64,000 nucleotides of DNA from contig VWPU01014893.1 of assembly GCA_013398955.1 (NCBI GenBank), positions 205,006-269,005 on the forward strand. The letters are read 5' to 3'. The stretch comes from Callaeas wilsoni (taxonomy: Eukaryota; Chordata; Aves; Passeriformes; Callaeidae). The position numbers and the translations under genes were made by a program. The notes under the pieces were generated by a model that was given only the letters and a program-made list of their open reading frames with translations, was not told the origin of the DNA and did no database searches. Of this stretch, positions 37,825 through 47,612 are shown one piece after another. Numbering within the stretch: the first letter of the stretch is position 1; each line of letters opens with the position of its first letter.

Positions 37825-37889
37825 GACAGCCAATAACAAAAAGCCCAAAACAATGCACACACAACAACAAGCCTACACATCAGCAGCTA

Positions 37890-38340
37890 AAGGGAAGTCA
37901 TTCATCCCATAATTGCCCTGGCCTCAAACAAGCCATGAAGTAGTGCACACAATAAAGGCAATCTGTCCTCTTTTAAAGGGAAGTTCAAACAGCTGCCTTG
38001 AGTTTTCTATTGCATATTCAAAGTGATAATGTATGAAATTATTAACTTCTGCACTGGGGTTTATGGCATTAAGAACCCCCCATCAAGCAAACAAACTAAC
38101 GATGTGGCTGATTTTAAGGATTGCTTTGTTAGAGACTTCTGGGTCAATTGGGCTTTCAAAAAGAGCTTGGATACTTGAAACATTTCGGAAGCTAACTTAA
38201 TTGAAGACGGATGGTGTCTGACATCAGAAATGCCCATTTTCCTTTCTTTGCATGTCATTCCCCATGTCGATTTGTAAGGATACCTAAGGGTTATATGCCA
38301 AGCTACCCAGGGGAGAGACTTTTTGGTTGTTTGACAGCTA
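37890..38340. other. Possible conserved noncoding element
   Basis: This stretch has no visible transposon, no simple repeat and no plausible coding frame, yet its composition is even and motif-dense (for example 'GATTGCTTTGTTAG' and 'CATATTCAAAGTGATAATG'). It reads like vertebrate conserved regulatory sequence. That is an impression from composition only; conservation cannot be seen in a single sequence. Confidence 0.25.
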
Positions 38341-38450
38341 GTGTAGCTCAGCTATAAGCCATGAGCTGCACAATTCACCAGGGGTTTGATCCAAAGCTTG
38401 TGAGAGTTATTGAGGGCACTTCCTTTGGCTTTATTTCTTCGGGTCAGAAC
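38341..38450 (+). repeat. tRNA-like segment joined to an ancient amniote repeat motif
   Basis: 'GTGTAGCTCAGCTATAAGCC' contains a tRNA A-box-like block (TAGCTCAG). About 38 bases later 'GGGGTTTGATCCAAAG' matches a B-box of the GGTTCGATCC type with one mismatch. The A-to-B distance is slightly shorter than in a normal tRNA, and the acceptor and anticodon stems do not pair, so this is not a functional tRNA. Directly after it, 'GATCCAAAGC' leads into 'TTATTGAGGGCACTTCC' and 'TTTGGC ... GGGTCAG'. This resembles a widespread ancient sauropsid repeat in which two CATTGAAGTCAATGG-like arms face each other. A decayed tRNA-derived SINE is one explanation; a lone tRNA pseudogene or coincidence are others. 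Confidence 0.35.
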
Positions 38451-38965
38451 CACTGCAAGTGTCACTGCAGCCGTATCTCGAGCCCACCCAAAGGTGCATG
38501 GGTTAGGCTGTCTAAGACTGCTCAGCTTCTGGTTTATTTAATAAAATATTTTCTGCAATTCTTCTTTCCTTTCTAAAATAAACATCAGTGTTTACTGTCT
38601 GTTCTGTGCTTCTCTTGCCCCCTGCCAGCCACCATGCAAATGTTATCTTATTGCTCAAAGGTTTTAACCTCTTCTTTGCTCTTCCTCCACCTTCAGTCCT
38701 TTCTCCTAAGAATTTGAAATCATTAAAGGGAAAATTTAAGGTTTTCTTCTCCCAAATCAAAGTTCACTGGTTTTTCCTGTCATCCTTTCCTCCCTGTGTG
38801 ACACAGAATACAGCTTTCTACTGAGATTTTTGCAACCTCTGTGCAAAGCTTCAAGTAGCAAATATTTTATTCCACTTTTAGTAAACAGAAGGAGTTTCCT
38901 TTATCATTGCCATTTTTAGTCTTTGAAAAAAACTTTATTTATGCAAAGGCAGGAAGCTGATAAAA
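38451..38965. other. Unannotated noncoding DNA
   Basis: Nothing was supported. Pyrimidine-rich sequence at 38,590-38,800 creates opposing open frames of about 80 codons with no protein resemblance. Confidence 0.6.
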
Positions 38966-39060
38966 GATCATAGATCATAGATTATCCTGAGTTGGAAGGG
39001 ACCCACAAGTATCATCGAGTTTGTCAGCTCAGTTGACCCAGTAAGGACAATGTCATCCCA
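38966..39060 (-). mobile_element. CR1 LINE 3' end fragment, antisense
   Basis: 'ATCATAGATCATAGATTATC' represents the terminal short repeats, followed by 'CTGAGTTGGAAGGGACCCAC' and 'AAGTATCATCGAGTTTGTCA'. This is the characteristic antisense 3' terminus of an avian CR1 subfamily in which 'GGGACCCACAAGGATCATCG' is typical. Identity fades beyond about 39,035. Confidence 0.75.
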
Positions 39061-39542
39061 GGGACCAGAATCTGAGTGAAGAGTCCAGCTTCAGTCCCAC
39101 AAAGGGCCATAAATGTCTGGCACAATTTATGAAATCCACAGTCCAGAATAAAGTGTGATTGTGGAGGAGCTTTACGTAACTTACAGGGAGACTGCACTAC
39201 CTCAGCCTGGGGCTCACCAGGAACCAAGCAGTGAGCTGCCCAATGTAACCAGTATGAATCCTCAGGTTAAAAGTGGGCATCTTAAATCTCACTGTTTTGG
39301 GGGCACTCATGTGTTCCCCAGTTCCCACTGTAATCTCACCAGTGTTTGAATGTCTAAGATGCTCTATTTTCCACCTGTGAGGCATGCTCTCTCCTAACTC
39401 CAAAATGAAATAATTTGAGACTTTTAATTCCATATAGTAACTGAAGCCCTACACTTTGCTGACCCATGAATGACATCCTATGGCAATTAAGTTAGTCTTG
39501 CCTATAGTTCCCTGAATACCTCAAAACTCGTCACTTCCCATT
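39061..39542. other. Unannotated noncoding DNA between CR1 fragments
   Basis: About 480 bases without a supported feature. Overlapping opposite-strand frames (39,155-39,349 and 39,197-39,433) show no recognisable protein. Confidence 0.6.
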
Positions 39543-39580
39543 AGAATCATGGAGTCGTTTAAGTTAAGTTCAACTCACAT
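39543..39580 (-). mobile_element. Possible CR1 terminal remnant
   Basis: 'AGAATCATGGAGTCGTTTAA' followed by 'GTTAAGTTCAACTCAC' resembles an antisense CR1 end ('AGAATCATAGAATCGTTTAG' then 'GTCCAAC') with an internal deletion. Only 38 bases are involved, so coincidence is possible. Confidence 0.35.
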
Positions 39581-42500
39581 ATCTCAAAAAATTCTTGAAG
39601 CATTGCTTCAAGAAAAATAGAGAATTCACTTTATTCCATCATTATTATCAATGGCATTCTGAAAGAATACACAAATTATTTGCCACATTCAGGTAGCCTG
39701 CATATTTCAACAAATGTATGCTAAGACTGTAATCTCTTGGGCAGAATGTTTCCTTGATGCTAACACTTGCTTATTCTGGCAGAACAGCTGGAGAAAACTC
39801 TTGGCACTAGCCTAATATACGCATTACCTAAAGTATATATGCTAGAGAAATAATCCACTTAAATGGTTTAATAAAGATTTTATTGATGAATAAACTTTTA
39901 CATTCTCCTTTGCTGGTCTGACTCCTCTTCAGTGAATAGCTGAAAACAATGCATTATTCTGGCTGACAGAACAGGCAGCACGAAATCTGGTCCTGGGAGA
40001 TTTAAATGACAGGAACTTAATGGCGGCTCAATAAGTTTAAGGCATGTTGCTTCTAACAGTGACTTACACTTGCAGTGATATAACGCCCCATGTATGGCAG
40101 AAGCCACAGAAAAAGCAACAGTCGTACCCACACTATTGGGTCCTTGTGCCTGGGGTTGTACTGCTTCAGCCTGACAACTGAGAACTCACCCTGCTCCGGA
40201 CTTAGAGCCATCTGAGTGAGCACTACTCACAGAATGAGCTTAATTGTCTGTGTGAAACAGGCAGGGGCATTTGCAGATGTAAATTGAACACTGCTGAAGG
40301 TAGCAGTAGAGTTGTAACGTTCTATAAATTACTTTCGCTGGCCTGGCTCAGCACCCCTCACAGAGCTTTCAGCTTGATTCAACAGGGCTCTAAGCAACCA
40401 GGGAAGAAAATTTCTTTTAAAGAAATTTAATGCAGCAGAACTGATTAACTGGGGAACAGCCTACAAACAGGCAGCTGAGAGAATGTTCTCGGCAAGCCAA
40501 ATAGCCCTGTTATGTTGGTTTTATTAATTAACATCTGGCTTCCTGCCTCTAAATCGGGTCCCCTTCTTTGCTGCTTTAATGCCATGTTTTCACCAGTTTT
40601 ACTCTGAAATGTACCCCGAGAATGTGAGATTAAATCCTTTGGCTGTTCAGCTTCTGAAACACAAGTCAATCCCCTCTAAATAGCATACAGCAACACAGCT
40701 CTAGTGGTCTCAGCAAACCTCATTTTCCTGCAGGGACTTGGTAAAGAATGGCAAAAAGGAAGAGACAAAGTCCTGCACCAAAGAAAGAAAAATAATTAGT
40801 GAAATAGACAGGGTGTATAGGAGACAGCTTTTAACTGAAGAAACACTCTCCATCATTAGGAGGGCTTGGGTAGGCATACCAGAGCGGCATTATCTCCATG
40901 GGCTGGGCTCGTCCTAAACTGGAAAAATAGCTACGTGTTATGTTTGTGGTTTTGAAAAAAAACAAGACCAAACCTTCACACAAGTTGCAAAGCAATGCTG
41001 GCCACTGCAAGCTGCTCCTCCAGTTTCTGAATGCTACTGTCCAGTACAGGCTTTGATCTACTCAAAAAAAGCAGAGATAAAGAGATAAACTACATAATAT
41101 AGACTTCATTTTAGTTGATGGTTTTCAGAACACATAGCAGAAACCATACATATAATTGAAGGCCATAACTTAATCTGAGCAAATTCGAAAATTGTGCATT
41201 TTACATCCTCACAGTTGCTAGTCTCTTTCAGACTGTATTTCCTACATGCTGATATTTTTTACTACTCATCTTGGCTAATGGCCATGCAATTTTTTTTGAT
41301 AATTACATTACAAGTATTTTAAAACAGGGCTTATTTTTAAATTTTAATTGATCATCTTGTATGTCTTTGTCTGCTTTTCTGCCACTTAGTTTGTCAGGGA
41401 TGTGTGTGTTTGTTGGGTCCTGGACAATAGTTCTTTGGAAGTGACTCTGTTATGTTGTACTCATTGTTCCTCATAATATGCTGCCTCTTTGGGAGTTTTT
41501 ATTAACCCTTAGGCTGTCTTTAATTTCACAAAATGCTTTGGTGTTTTGCTCTTCTCATAGTTTCTGGTCTATCCACATATTCTGTCACCAAACACACTGC
41601 AAAATTAGTGACCAGCTCGACAATAAATGGAATCTTTATTTCAAAAGAGCTTTTCTTAACATGTGCAATTGCATAAAGTGATCGAACATGATTGTCAATA
41701 GGTTCACATAACTTGTCCCCACGTGACATGTTTACTTACTGCTGAGCCACCAGTTCATCAGCTGTAAGATTAGTAGAGATTTACAGAAAGAAAAATATAT
41801 CCTGTTAATGCTTCACAAGTTAAGTTTTGTAGTTGAATGTTACTAAATCAACTGTTTTTACAGTGTTAATGCACAAGTTGAAGCAGCTTATTAAGTGTCG
41901 GGGGGCTGATTTTATTCAGTGTGGAACAGTACACTGTGCTGATTTCTTCGGATGCAAGGGTTTAAAACTCTGCTTTGGTAAGACCTGAGCTGATCCCACT
42001 CTTTAAAGAAGTCTATGCATGCGTCATGGTTTTAGTCCACTTACTTCATTGCCTAAAGTGGCAGCTGATGTCATCTGATGAAAAGAGTGTTCCTGGGTCA
42101 TGTGCTCAAGGCTGCGCTTCGCCGTGAGCAGAGCTGTAACTGTGATAAACTCCTGCTGTAACAGATAAGAAACCTGATACTGGCAACTGTACATGGATGC
42201 AGAAATCCAGGGCCAGCACAGGTTCTCACTTCAACTGGTAGAAATTTTTCTAGTGATTTTATTGAGCATTAAGTATAATAAAGAGGAAAATAGTTAAATA
42301 TTATTATGTATGGAGCTCTATCATTTTCAGCTCATAGAATCCAAAAGAAAAGAATTATCTCATCTATCTTTGGGCATCTTAGTGTTATGTTTATAGTCTA
42401 AGTTAGTCTTTGTTTCCCCTACAGTCAGTGGGAAGAGGTGGGTAATGTAGATGAGCCCATTTCCTACATGGTTTGACAAGAGAACCAGCTTATATTGGCT

Positions 42501-43034
42501 GCACAAGATTTGGACTGCTGAAGTTGCATGAAGACATGCATTTCATCCAGTATTATGAATTTCTAGGAAATTAATGAGATAATGAAATGCAATTTTGAGG
42601 GATGTCTTACTTCTCTGTTATTTTCTTTCCTGCTGACTTGCTTCATAACAATAAAACCTATGCATTTTCAGATGGCCCAACTTTTTCTTGGCCGGACTTG
42701 ATCTCTGTGTGGGAGGTCTATGCCAGACAGTACTCCATGTAGCCTTTAAAATTACTCTTCTTCTAATTGATATTTGGTGAAAGAAGGCTTGTGCTTCCAG
42801 TAATTTTCCATGTGTAACTATTAATTACGTTTCATAGCCAGACTGAGGTTTGATTTGCGTGGTAAGCATGTTGGGGGAGCCATATACATTATCCTATAAA
42901 GACAATGAAGCTTCCTGAATTGTCTAAGAAACAATATCAGATTTGTCAAACAAGCATTGTCACTACAGCTGCTGCACACTGTAAACAACAAGCATTCATT
43001 TCATTTTAAGTAAATAAAGCAATTTATACCATGC
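39581..43034. other. Unannotated noncoding DNA with CNE-like patches
   Basis: No gene was supported. Two repeat-free, evenly composed patches (about 40,150-40,680 and 42,010-42,170) look like candidate conserved noncoding sequence. A 21-base palindrome lies at 40,408-40,428. Frames such as 39,898-40,131 and 40,445-40,669 on the minus strand resemble nothing known. Confidence 0.55.
40408..40428. repeat. Perfect inverted repeat, 10-bp arms
   Basis: 'AAATTTCTTT' and 'AAAGAAATTT' are exact reverse complements around a single T. The arms are AT-rich, so chance is plausible. Confidence 0.85.
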
Positions 43035-43100
43035 CTGAGTTCACTGAAACTAGTGGCAAACCCATTTTGACTTCATTGGTGGTCAGGCAGAGTTTTAAAA
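43035..43100 (+). repeat. Ancient amniote repeat fragment ('ATTGACTTCAATGG' type)
   Basis: 'TTCACTGAAACTAGTGGCAA' followed by 'ACCCATTTTGACTTCATTGG' and 'TGGTCAGGCAG' resembles the old interspersed motif in which a TCACTGAAGTCAATGG-like arm faces a CCCATTGACTTCAATGG-like arm and is followed by a CAGGATT-like block. Both arms are degenerate. The formal family name is unknown to me. Confidence 0.45.
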
Positions 43101-45244
43101 GTACCTTGCAAGTTTTAAAGTGAAAGGAAGTTATTTTGTGGTTTTGGACAATATTTTCTTTCAAAATCACTTTATGGATGTTATTGTTGCTGAATTTGGC
43201 TGAGTACTCAGAGTTTTCTGGATTTCTAAGAGATTCTGAGATATTTTGTCTTTTAAGGCAAAATCATCAAAGCAAAACTGTTACCAAATTCTGTTTTCTT
43301 AGACACAATTATTGAAAAAATATGTCTACTTACTAGTTGATGAAAGCAATTTCCTTTGATTTTCCAAAAGATATTACAATGAGATTCAATAATTTTCAGG
43401 AAGTTAGAAATTATTCTTCACTCCTTTAAGTAGGGGGATTTGAAGCATTCAGCATTGCTGCCTGCAGCAAGATCCTCATGCAGCACAGGTATTTTGAAAG
43501 CATAGATCTCCTTATATAAATAAGGTAAAAAATGTTATTTTTCTATTTGTTCATACAAGTGAAGCAAAATAACCCAATTTGAAATATTATTTAGTACTTT
43601 GTGTACACAGGACCAGGGCATTGTTGGCTGGAGGTCTTGTAACTAAGAATGTACCCATATTAGACATAAAGTGGAATAATAAATAAGCCTACTGAATTTA
43701 GTTCATTCCATGTGCTCGCATAAAATGCTCTAGACATCAGCACATTGTAGAAAAAGCCTCAAAACTAGGAAAATAAATGTTCTTCATATTTAATTACCTT
43801 CTTAGTTTTGACCCAACTCTCACAGCTGTGATAGGTTGCCAGTTTGGTACACTTCCAGAGACTTCCATGCCCCCTGAAGTCATGCAAGTCCTTAAGTACC
43901 CAGATATGAGCAGCTGCACAAGGAGGAATCCAACAGCTGCTCAGCTTCTCTGTCCTGCCAGCTGCAAGCCAACCCCACCAAGAAAAGGTGCTGGACTGGA
44001 GGAGCTCATCCCAGAGGGCACATTTGCTTCATGCCCCATTAGCCAGCGTGGGGATAATCTGGCTGTGGTCACTCGGGGGACTGAGCAGTGAGCAGGGCCA
44101 GGAGGGCAGCCCTCCCTACCTCTGGGATATCAGCAATTAAGCCACTTTCATTTTTTTTTCTCCTATTCTTTGTCTTTAACACATTTTAGATCACAAGCTT
44201 TCCAGGGTAAAGTTTTCCTCTTATTATGTGCCCGATGCAGTAAAATATCCTCATCTCTGCAGCACTGTTCAAACCTGAAATCTGTACATCTCCCTGGGAA
44301 GGCGAAAGGTCTAAATTCCTTCACTTTGAGAAATTCCTCCTGCGATCATCCAGCAGGTTCTTAAGGACTGATTCACCTTAATTCATAGATTTTTTGATGT
44401 ATCACTCAGCTTCTTTCCTTTCCCCGAGGGAAAATGCCTTGTGTTCATCAAAATGCTATATATTTTTAGAATATAAGAATTATGTTGTTTGGATTTGTGT
44501 GGAGTTTTTTTTTATTTTATTTATTTTTTACTAAAATCCATGTTCTCTTGGGGGGTGGGGAGAACAGGGGATTAGCTTATTTTTTACTGTTCCTGTTTCC
44601 ATATTTTGAGATAAATATTCCCTAGTTTCAACATTTAAAATTTTTTCCTTTGTTACTACATACAGAAAATATACACAGGCTGTTGCTTTCCTCAGTGACA
44701 GATTCAGGCTCTCAACAAACACAGTCTGACATTACTGAGCATAGCTCCCCTTCTGCAAAGAGCTCCCAAGAATAAGAAGAATGTGAATAAAGATATTAAC
44801 AGAACCAGGAACTCTGCAGAATTGCTAAGATGTCCCTCACTATTCCTGCAATGGAACATGTGGCCCACTGTTGGAAAATATTAACTTTGTACAATAAATA
44901 AATATCCTGGAATTCCTTCTTGCTCTCTGCTTTTCTAAGTAAGTTTACTGTTCCTTAAGAATATCCATTTTCCTTTCTTTTAAAGGAAGAAAATGGAACC
45001 ATATTTTACTAATATGATAAAATGGAATATTCACCAAAGAAGTGAAAACAAATCGTTGAGGAAAAAAAAAATCAATCTTTTCTTTCTAGGGAAAGCGCAA
45101 AATTGGTTATGCAGAACGGGGTTTCTTTTGAGGGAGGGAAAGCAGAAGAGGGTGATGGTTTCTTGATGCAGCTTGACCTGATGCTTGAGAAAATAAAGAA
45201 ACCCCTTGCAAATAAATATCCCTTTCCCACTACTCCTTATAGCA
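43101..45244. other. Unannotated noncoding DNA
   Basis: No gene was supported. A GC-richer patch at 43,820-44,130 contains a 104-codon plus-strand frame without recognisable domains and a 15-base palindrome at 44,101-44,115. An imperfect hairpin lies at about 44,966-44,997. T-rich sequence is found at 44,505-44,530. A splice-acceptor-like 'TCTTTTCTTTCTAG' precedes 45,090, but no exon could be supported after it. Confidence 0.6.
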
Positions 45245-45580
45245 CCTTCCAGTACCTAATGGGGGCCTACAAGGAGAACTGGAGAGGGACTTTTCACAAG
45301 GGCATGGAGTGCTAGAACCAGGGGGAATGGCCTTAAGCTGAAAGAGTGCAGGTTGAGATTGGATATTAGGAAGGAATTTTTACCATAAAGGTGGTGAGGC
45401 TCTGGCACAGGTCGCCCAGAGAAGCTGTGGGTGCCCCATCCCTGGAAGTGTTCAATACCAGGCTGGATGAGACTTTGTGCAGCGTGGTCTAGTGGAAGGT
45501 GTCCCTGCCCATGGCAGGGGGTTTGGAACTAAATGATCTCTAAGGTGCCTTTCAACCCAAGTCATTTCATGATTCTATTT
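45245..45580 (+). mobile_element. CR1 LINE 3' end
   Basis: The copy starts in the upstream part of the CR1 3' region: 'CCAGTACCTAATGGGGGCCT', 'GGAGAGGGACTTTTCACAAG', 'GGGGGAATGGCCTTAAGCTG'. It then continues through 'GATATTAGGAAGGAATTTTT', 'GGTGGTGAGGCTCTGGCACA', 'CGCCCAGAGAAGCTGTGGGT', 'CATGGCAGGGGGTTTGGAAC' and the tail 'TTTCAACCCAAGTCATTTCA' 'TGATTCTATT'. At about 336 bases it is among the longest copies here and is moderately diverged. No CR1 protein-coding sequence is included. It faces the antisense copy at 47,166. Confidence 0.95.
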
Positions 45581-47165
45581 TTTGATAACGCTTTTCTAAG
45601 GGACAGGTTGAATGGCAACAGAGTTGTCATTCAAAATCTCGTTACCCACTGTGTCCAAATTTGAAAGTGAGAAACTGCAGTAAGTAAAAACTGTGCTGTT
45701 AAGCAATGCATTTTTGTTTTATCCTGGAATGAATAAAAATGAAATGTTTGGAACTGGAGGTCATCTACATCAGTAGATGGGGTGATCCAGGGTGTATTTT
45801 AAATATAGAAATGAGATGAGTGTTCAGTACAACTGGTTGCCGCACTTCACCACAGCCCTGGCCATCTACCACATACCCACAGAGACCCCACTTCAGTTCT
45901 GGCATAAAATGCAGTAAATTAAAATCCTGTCCTTGAAAAAGATTGAGAACATGAATATGAATATTTGTCAATGAATCAGTAGCCTTTCTGGTAGTTCATT
46001 AAATAATCATAACTCCCTTTTACCACCAGTCATTTCACAGCTTTGATCCTGTAGATCCCTGCCAGCAATGAGCTAAAGTTTGCATCTCTTCTACAAGGCT
46101 GCTCTCGAATCAGGACTGAAAAGTATGACCTAGATTTAAAAACCTGAGATCTCTTTCAAAATACAGTTGTTCAGGACTCATTGCAGTCCTATAAAATACA
46201 TATCAAACCACTTAGTGAGATGAGTAGCCTTTTAAGAACTAGATAAGACAAATCTCTCTTTCCAGCAACCCCTCCATTGACACTTAGATCACTGACAGCA
46301 CAGAGAGTTCATCACTGCTTCAAAGGGTAGGGAATCTGCCCTCAAATTTTTCAAATATTTCCTCTCTCACATTGTTAATTTTATAAATATGGCTCAAAGG
46401 AAATTATTCTTTCTATAAGAAAAGTATGCTCATTTTTAAAAATCAGCATATTCCAGCAAAACTGCAAAGATCAAGATATAACAATGAGTTAGAGGAAGAA
46501 TGAAAAGGACACCCACTGCTGTGCCCCGCAGAAATACAGGAGGCTTTTGTCTTAGAAAGAGGAATTTAAAAATTCATTACACTGGAAGTGATACAGTGGG
46601 TTAATTCACTGCCCTTTGGAGACCTGAAATGTATTTGTGCAGTGATTGTGTTTTTCCAAATCCCCAAGCCACCACCACACATCCTGGCACGGAGGGGAAC
46701 AGCTGCAGTGCTGCAGGTCAGGGGGACGTGTATTGGCAGAGGCTGAGCGGGGGAAGCCTGTCCAGCACCTGCCTGCATCGTGCCTCTCTTGAGCCACTGC
46801 TATCAGTTTCTGAGTTTGTTAAAATCCTTCAAATCCACCACATTCATAAATCTTTCTGCAAGATAACTGTTGCCAATAGGAGATTGCATTTGACTTCATG
46901 CCTACAGTTTTTTCCCCTGCATGTATTTTCAATTTTATAGGAGCAATAGAGGGAATAGAAATATATGTTGTTTTGTAATTTAAGTGATAGAAAATGCTTT
47001 AAAACATTACATTGTTACAAGTATTTAAGAACTGAATTAACATGAACTACATCAATAGACTAGATCTTGCAAATAGTCTCATCAAAGACAAAATCCATTT
47101 AATTCATCTTGGACTGTTAAGGAATTTCAATCACAAAGGAATATTTACATGGGATCTGAATGCTC
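45581..47165. other. Unannotated noncoding DNA between convergent CR1 copies
   Basis: No gene was supported. A GC-richer patch at 46,620-46,800 carries overlapping chance frames on both strands. The rest is AT-rich without visible repeats. Confidence 0.6.
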
Positions 47166-47612
47166 ATGGAGTCATAGAAGAGCTTGGGTTGGAAGGTACC
47201 TTAAAGATCATCTAATTCCAACCCTCCCACCTTCCATTAGATCAGGCTGCCCAGGCCCCCATCCAGCCTGACCCTGAACACTTCCAGGGGTGTCGCATCC
47301 ACAGCCTCTCTGGGCAGCCTGTTGCACTGCTCATCACACTTTGAGTAAAGAATTGCCTCCTAATATTTAGTTTAAAATGGTTTCTTCTTGTCCCACCACT
47401 ATCTTCCCATGTAAAAAGTCTCTCTCCATGTTTTTAATTGGCCCCCTTTAAGTACTGAAAAGCCACAAAAAGGTCTCCCCAAAGCCTTCTCTTCTCCAGG
47501 CTGAACAACCCCAGCTCTCTCAACCTGTCTTCCTAGGAGAGGTGCCCCAGCCCTCTGGCCCCCTCTGGACTCACTCCAACAGGTCCATGTCTTGTGCTGA
47601 GGGCTCCAGACT
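47166..47612 (-). mobile_element. CR1 LINE 3' end, antisense, longest copy in the window
   Basis: Antisense CR1 signatures run in order: 'GAGTCATAGAAGAGCTTGGG' and 'TTGGAAGGTACCTTAAAGAT' (tail), 'CAGGCTGCCCAGGCCCCCAT', 'CTGAACACTTCCAGGGGTGT', 'CACAGCCTCTCTGGGCAGCC', 'TTTCTTCTTGTCCCACCACT', 'AAGCCTTCTCTTCTCCAGGC' 'TGAACAACCCCAGCTCTCTC', 'AACCTGTCTTCCTAGGAGAG' and 'CTCTGGACTCACTCCAACAG' 'GTCCATGTC'. At about 447 bases it extends furthest toward the CR1 coding region but appears to end within the 3' untranslated part. The match is good, suggesting a younger subfamily than the relics at 24.8 and 28.3 kb. Confidence 0.95.

Larger units (their letters stand above)
33494..37889. other. Unannotated AT-rich noncoding DNA
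   Basis: No gene was supported. It includes an AAT/AAC-rich tract at 33,727-33,800, a cryptic AT tract near 35,418 and an (AAAAC)n run at 37,806-37,824. Minus-strand frames such as 33,922-34,140 and 37,513-37,758 show no recognisable domain. Confidence 0.6.

Noticed and set aside
4165..39240. 'GGAACCAAGCAGTGAG' present near 4,198 and 39,218
   Set aside because: A 16-base match without extension on either side, so probably chance.
45103..45315. 70-codon plus-strand frame after an acceptor-like site
   Set aside because: Its second half is CR1 3' sequence and it has no ATG at its first codon; a coding exon is unlikely.
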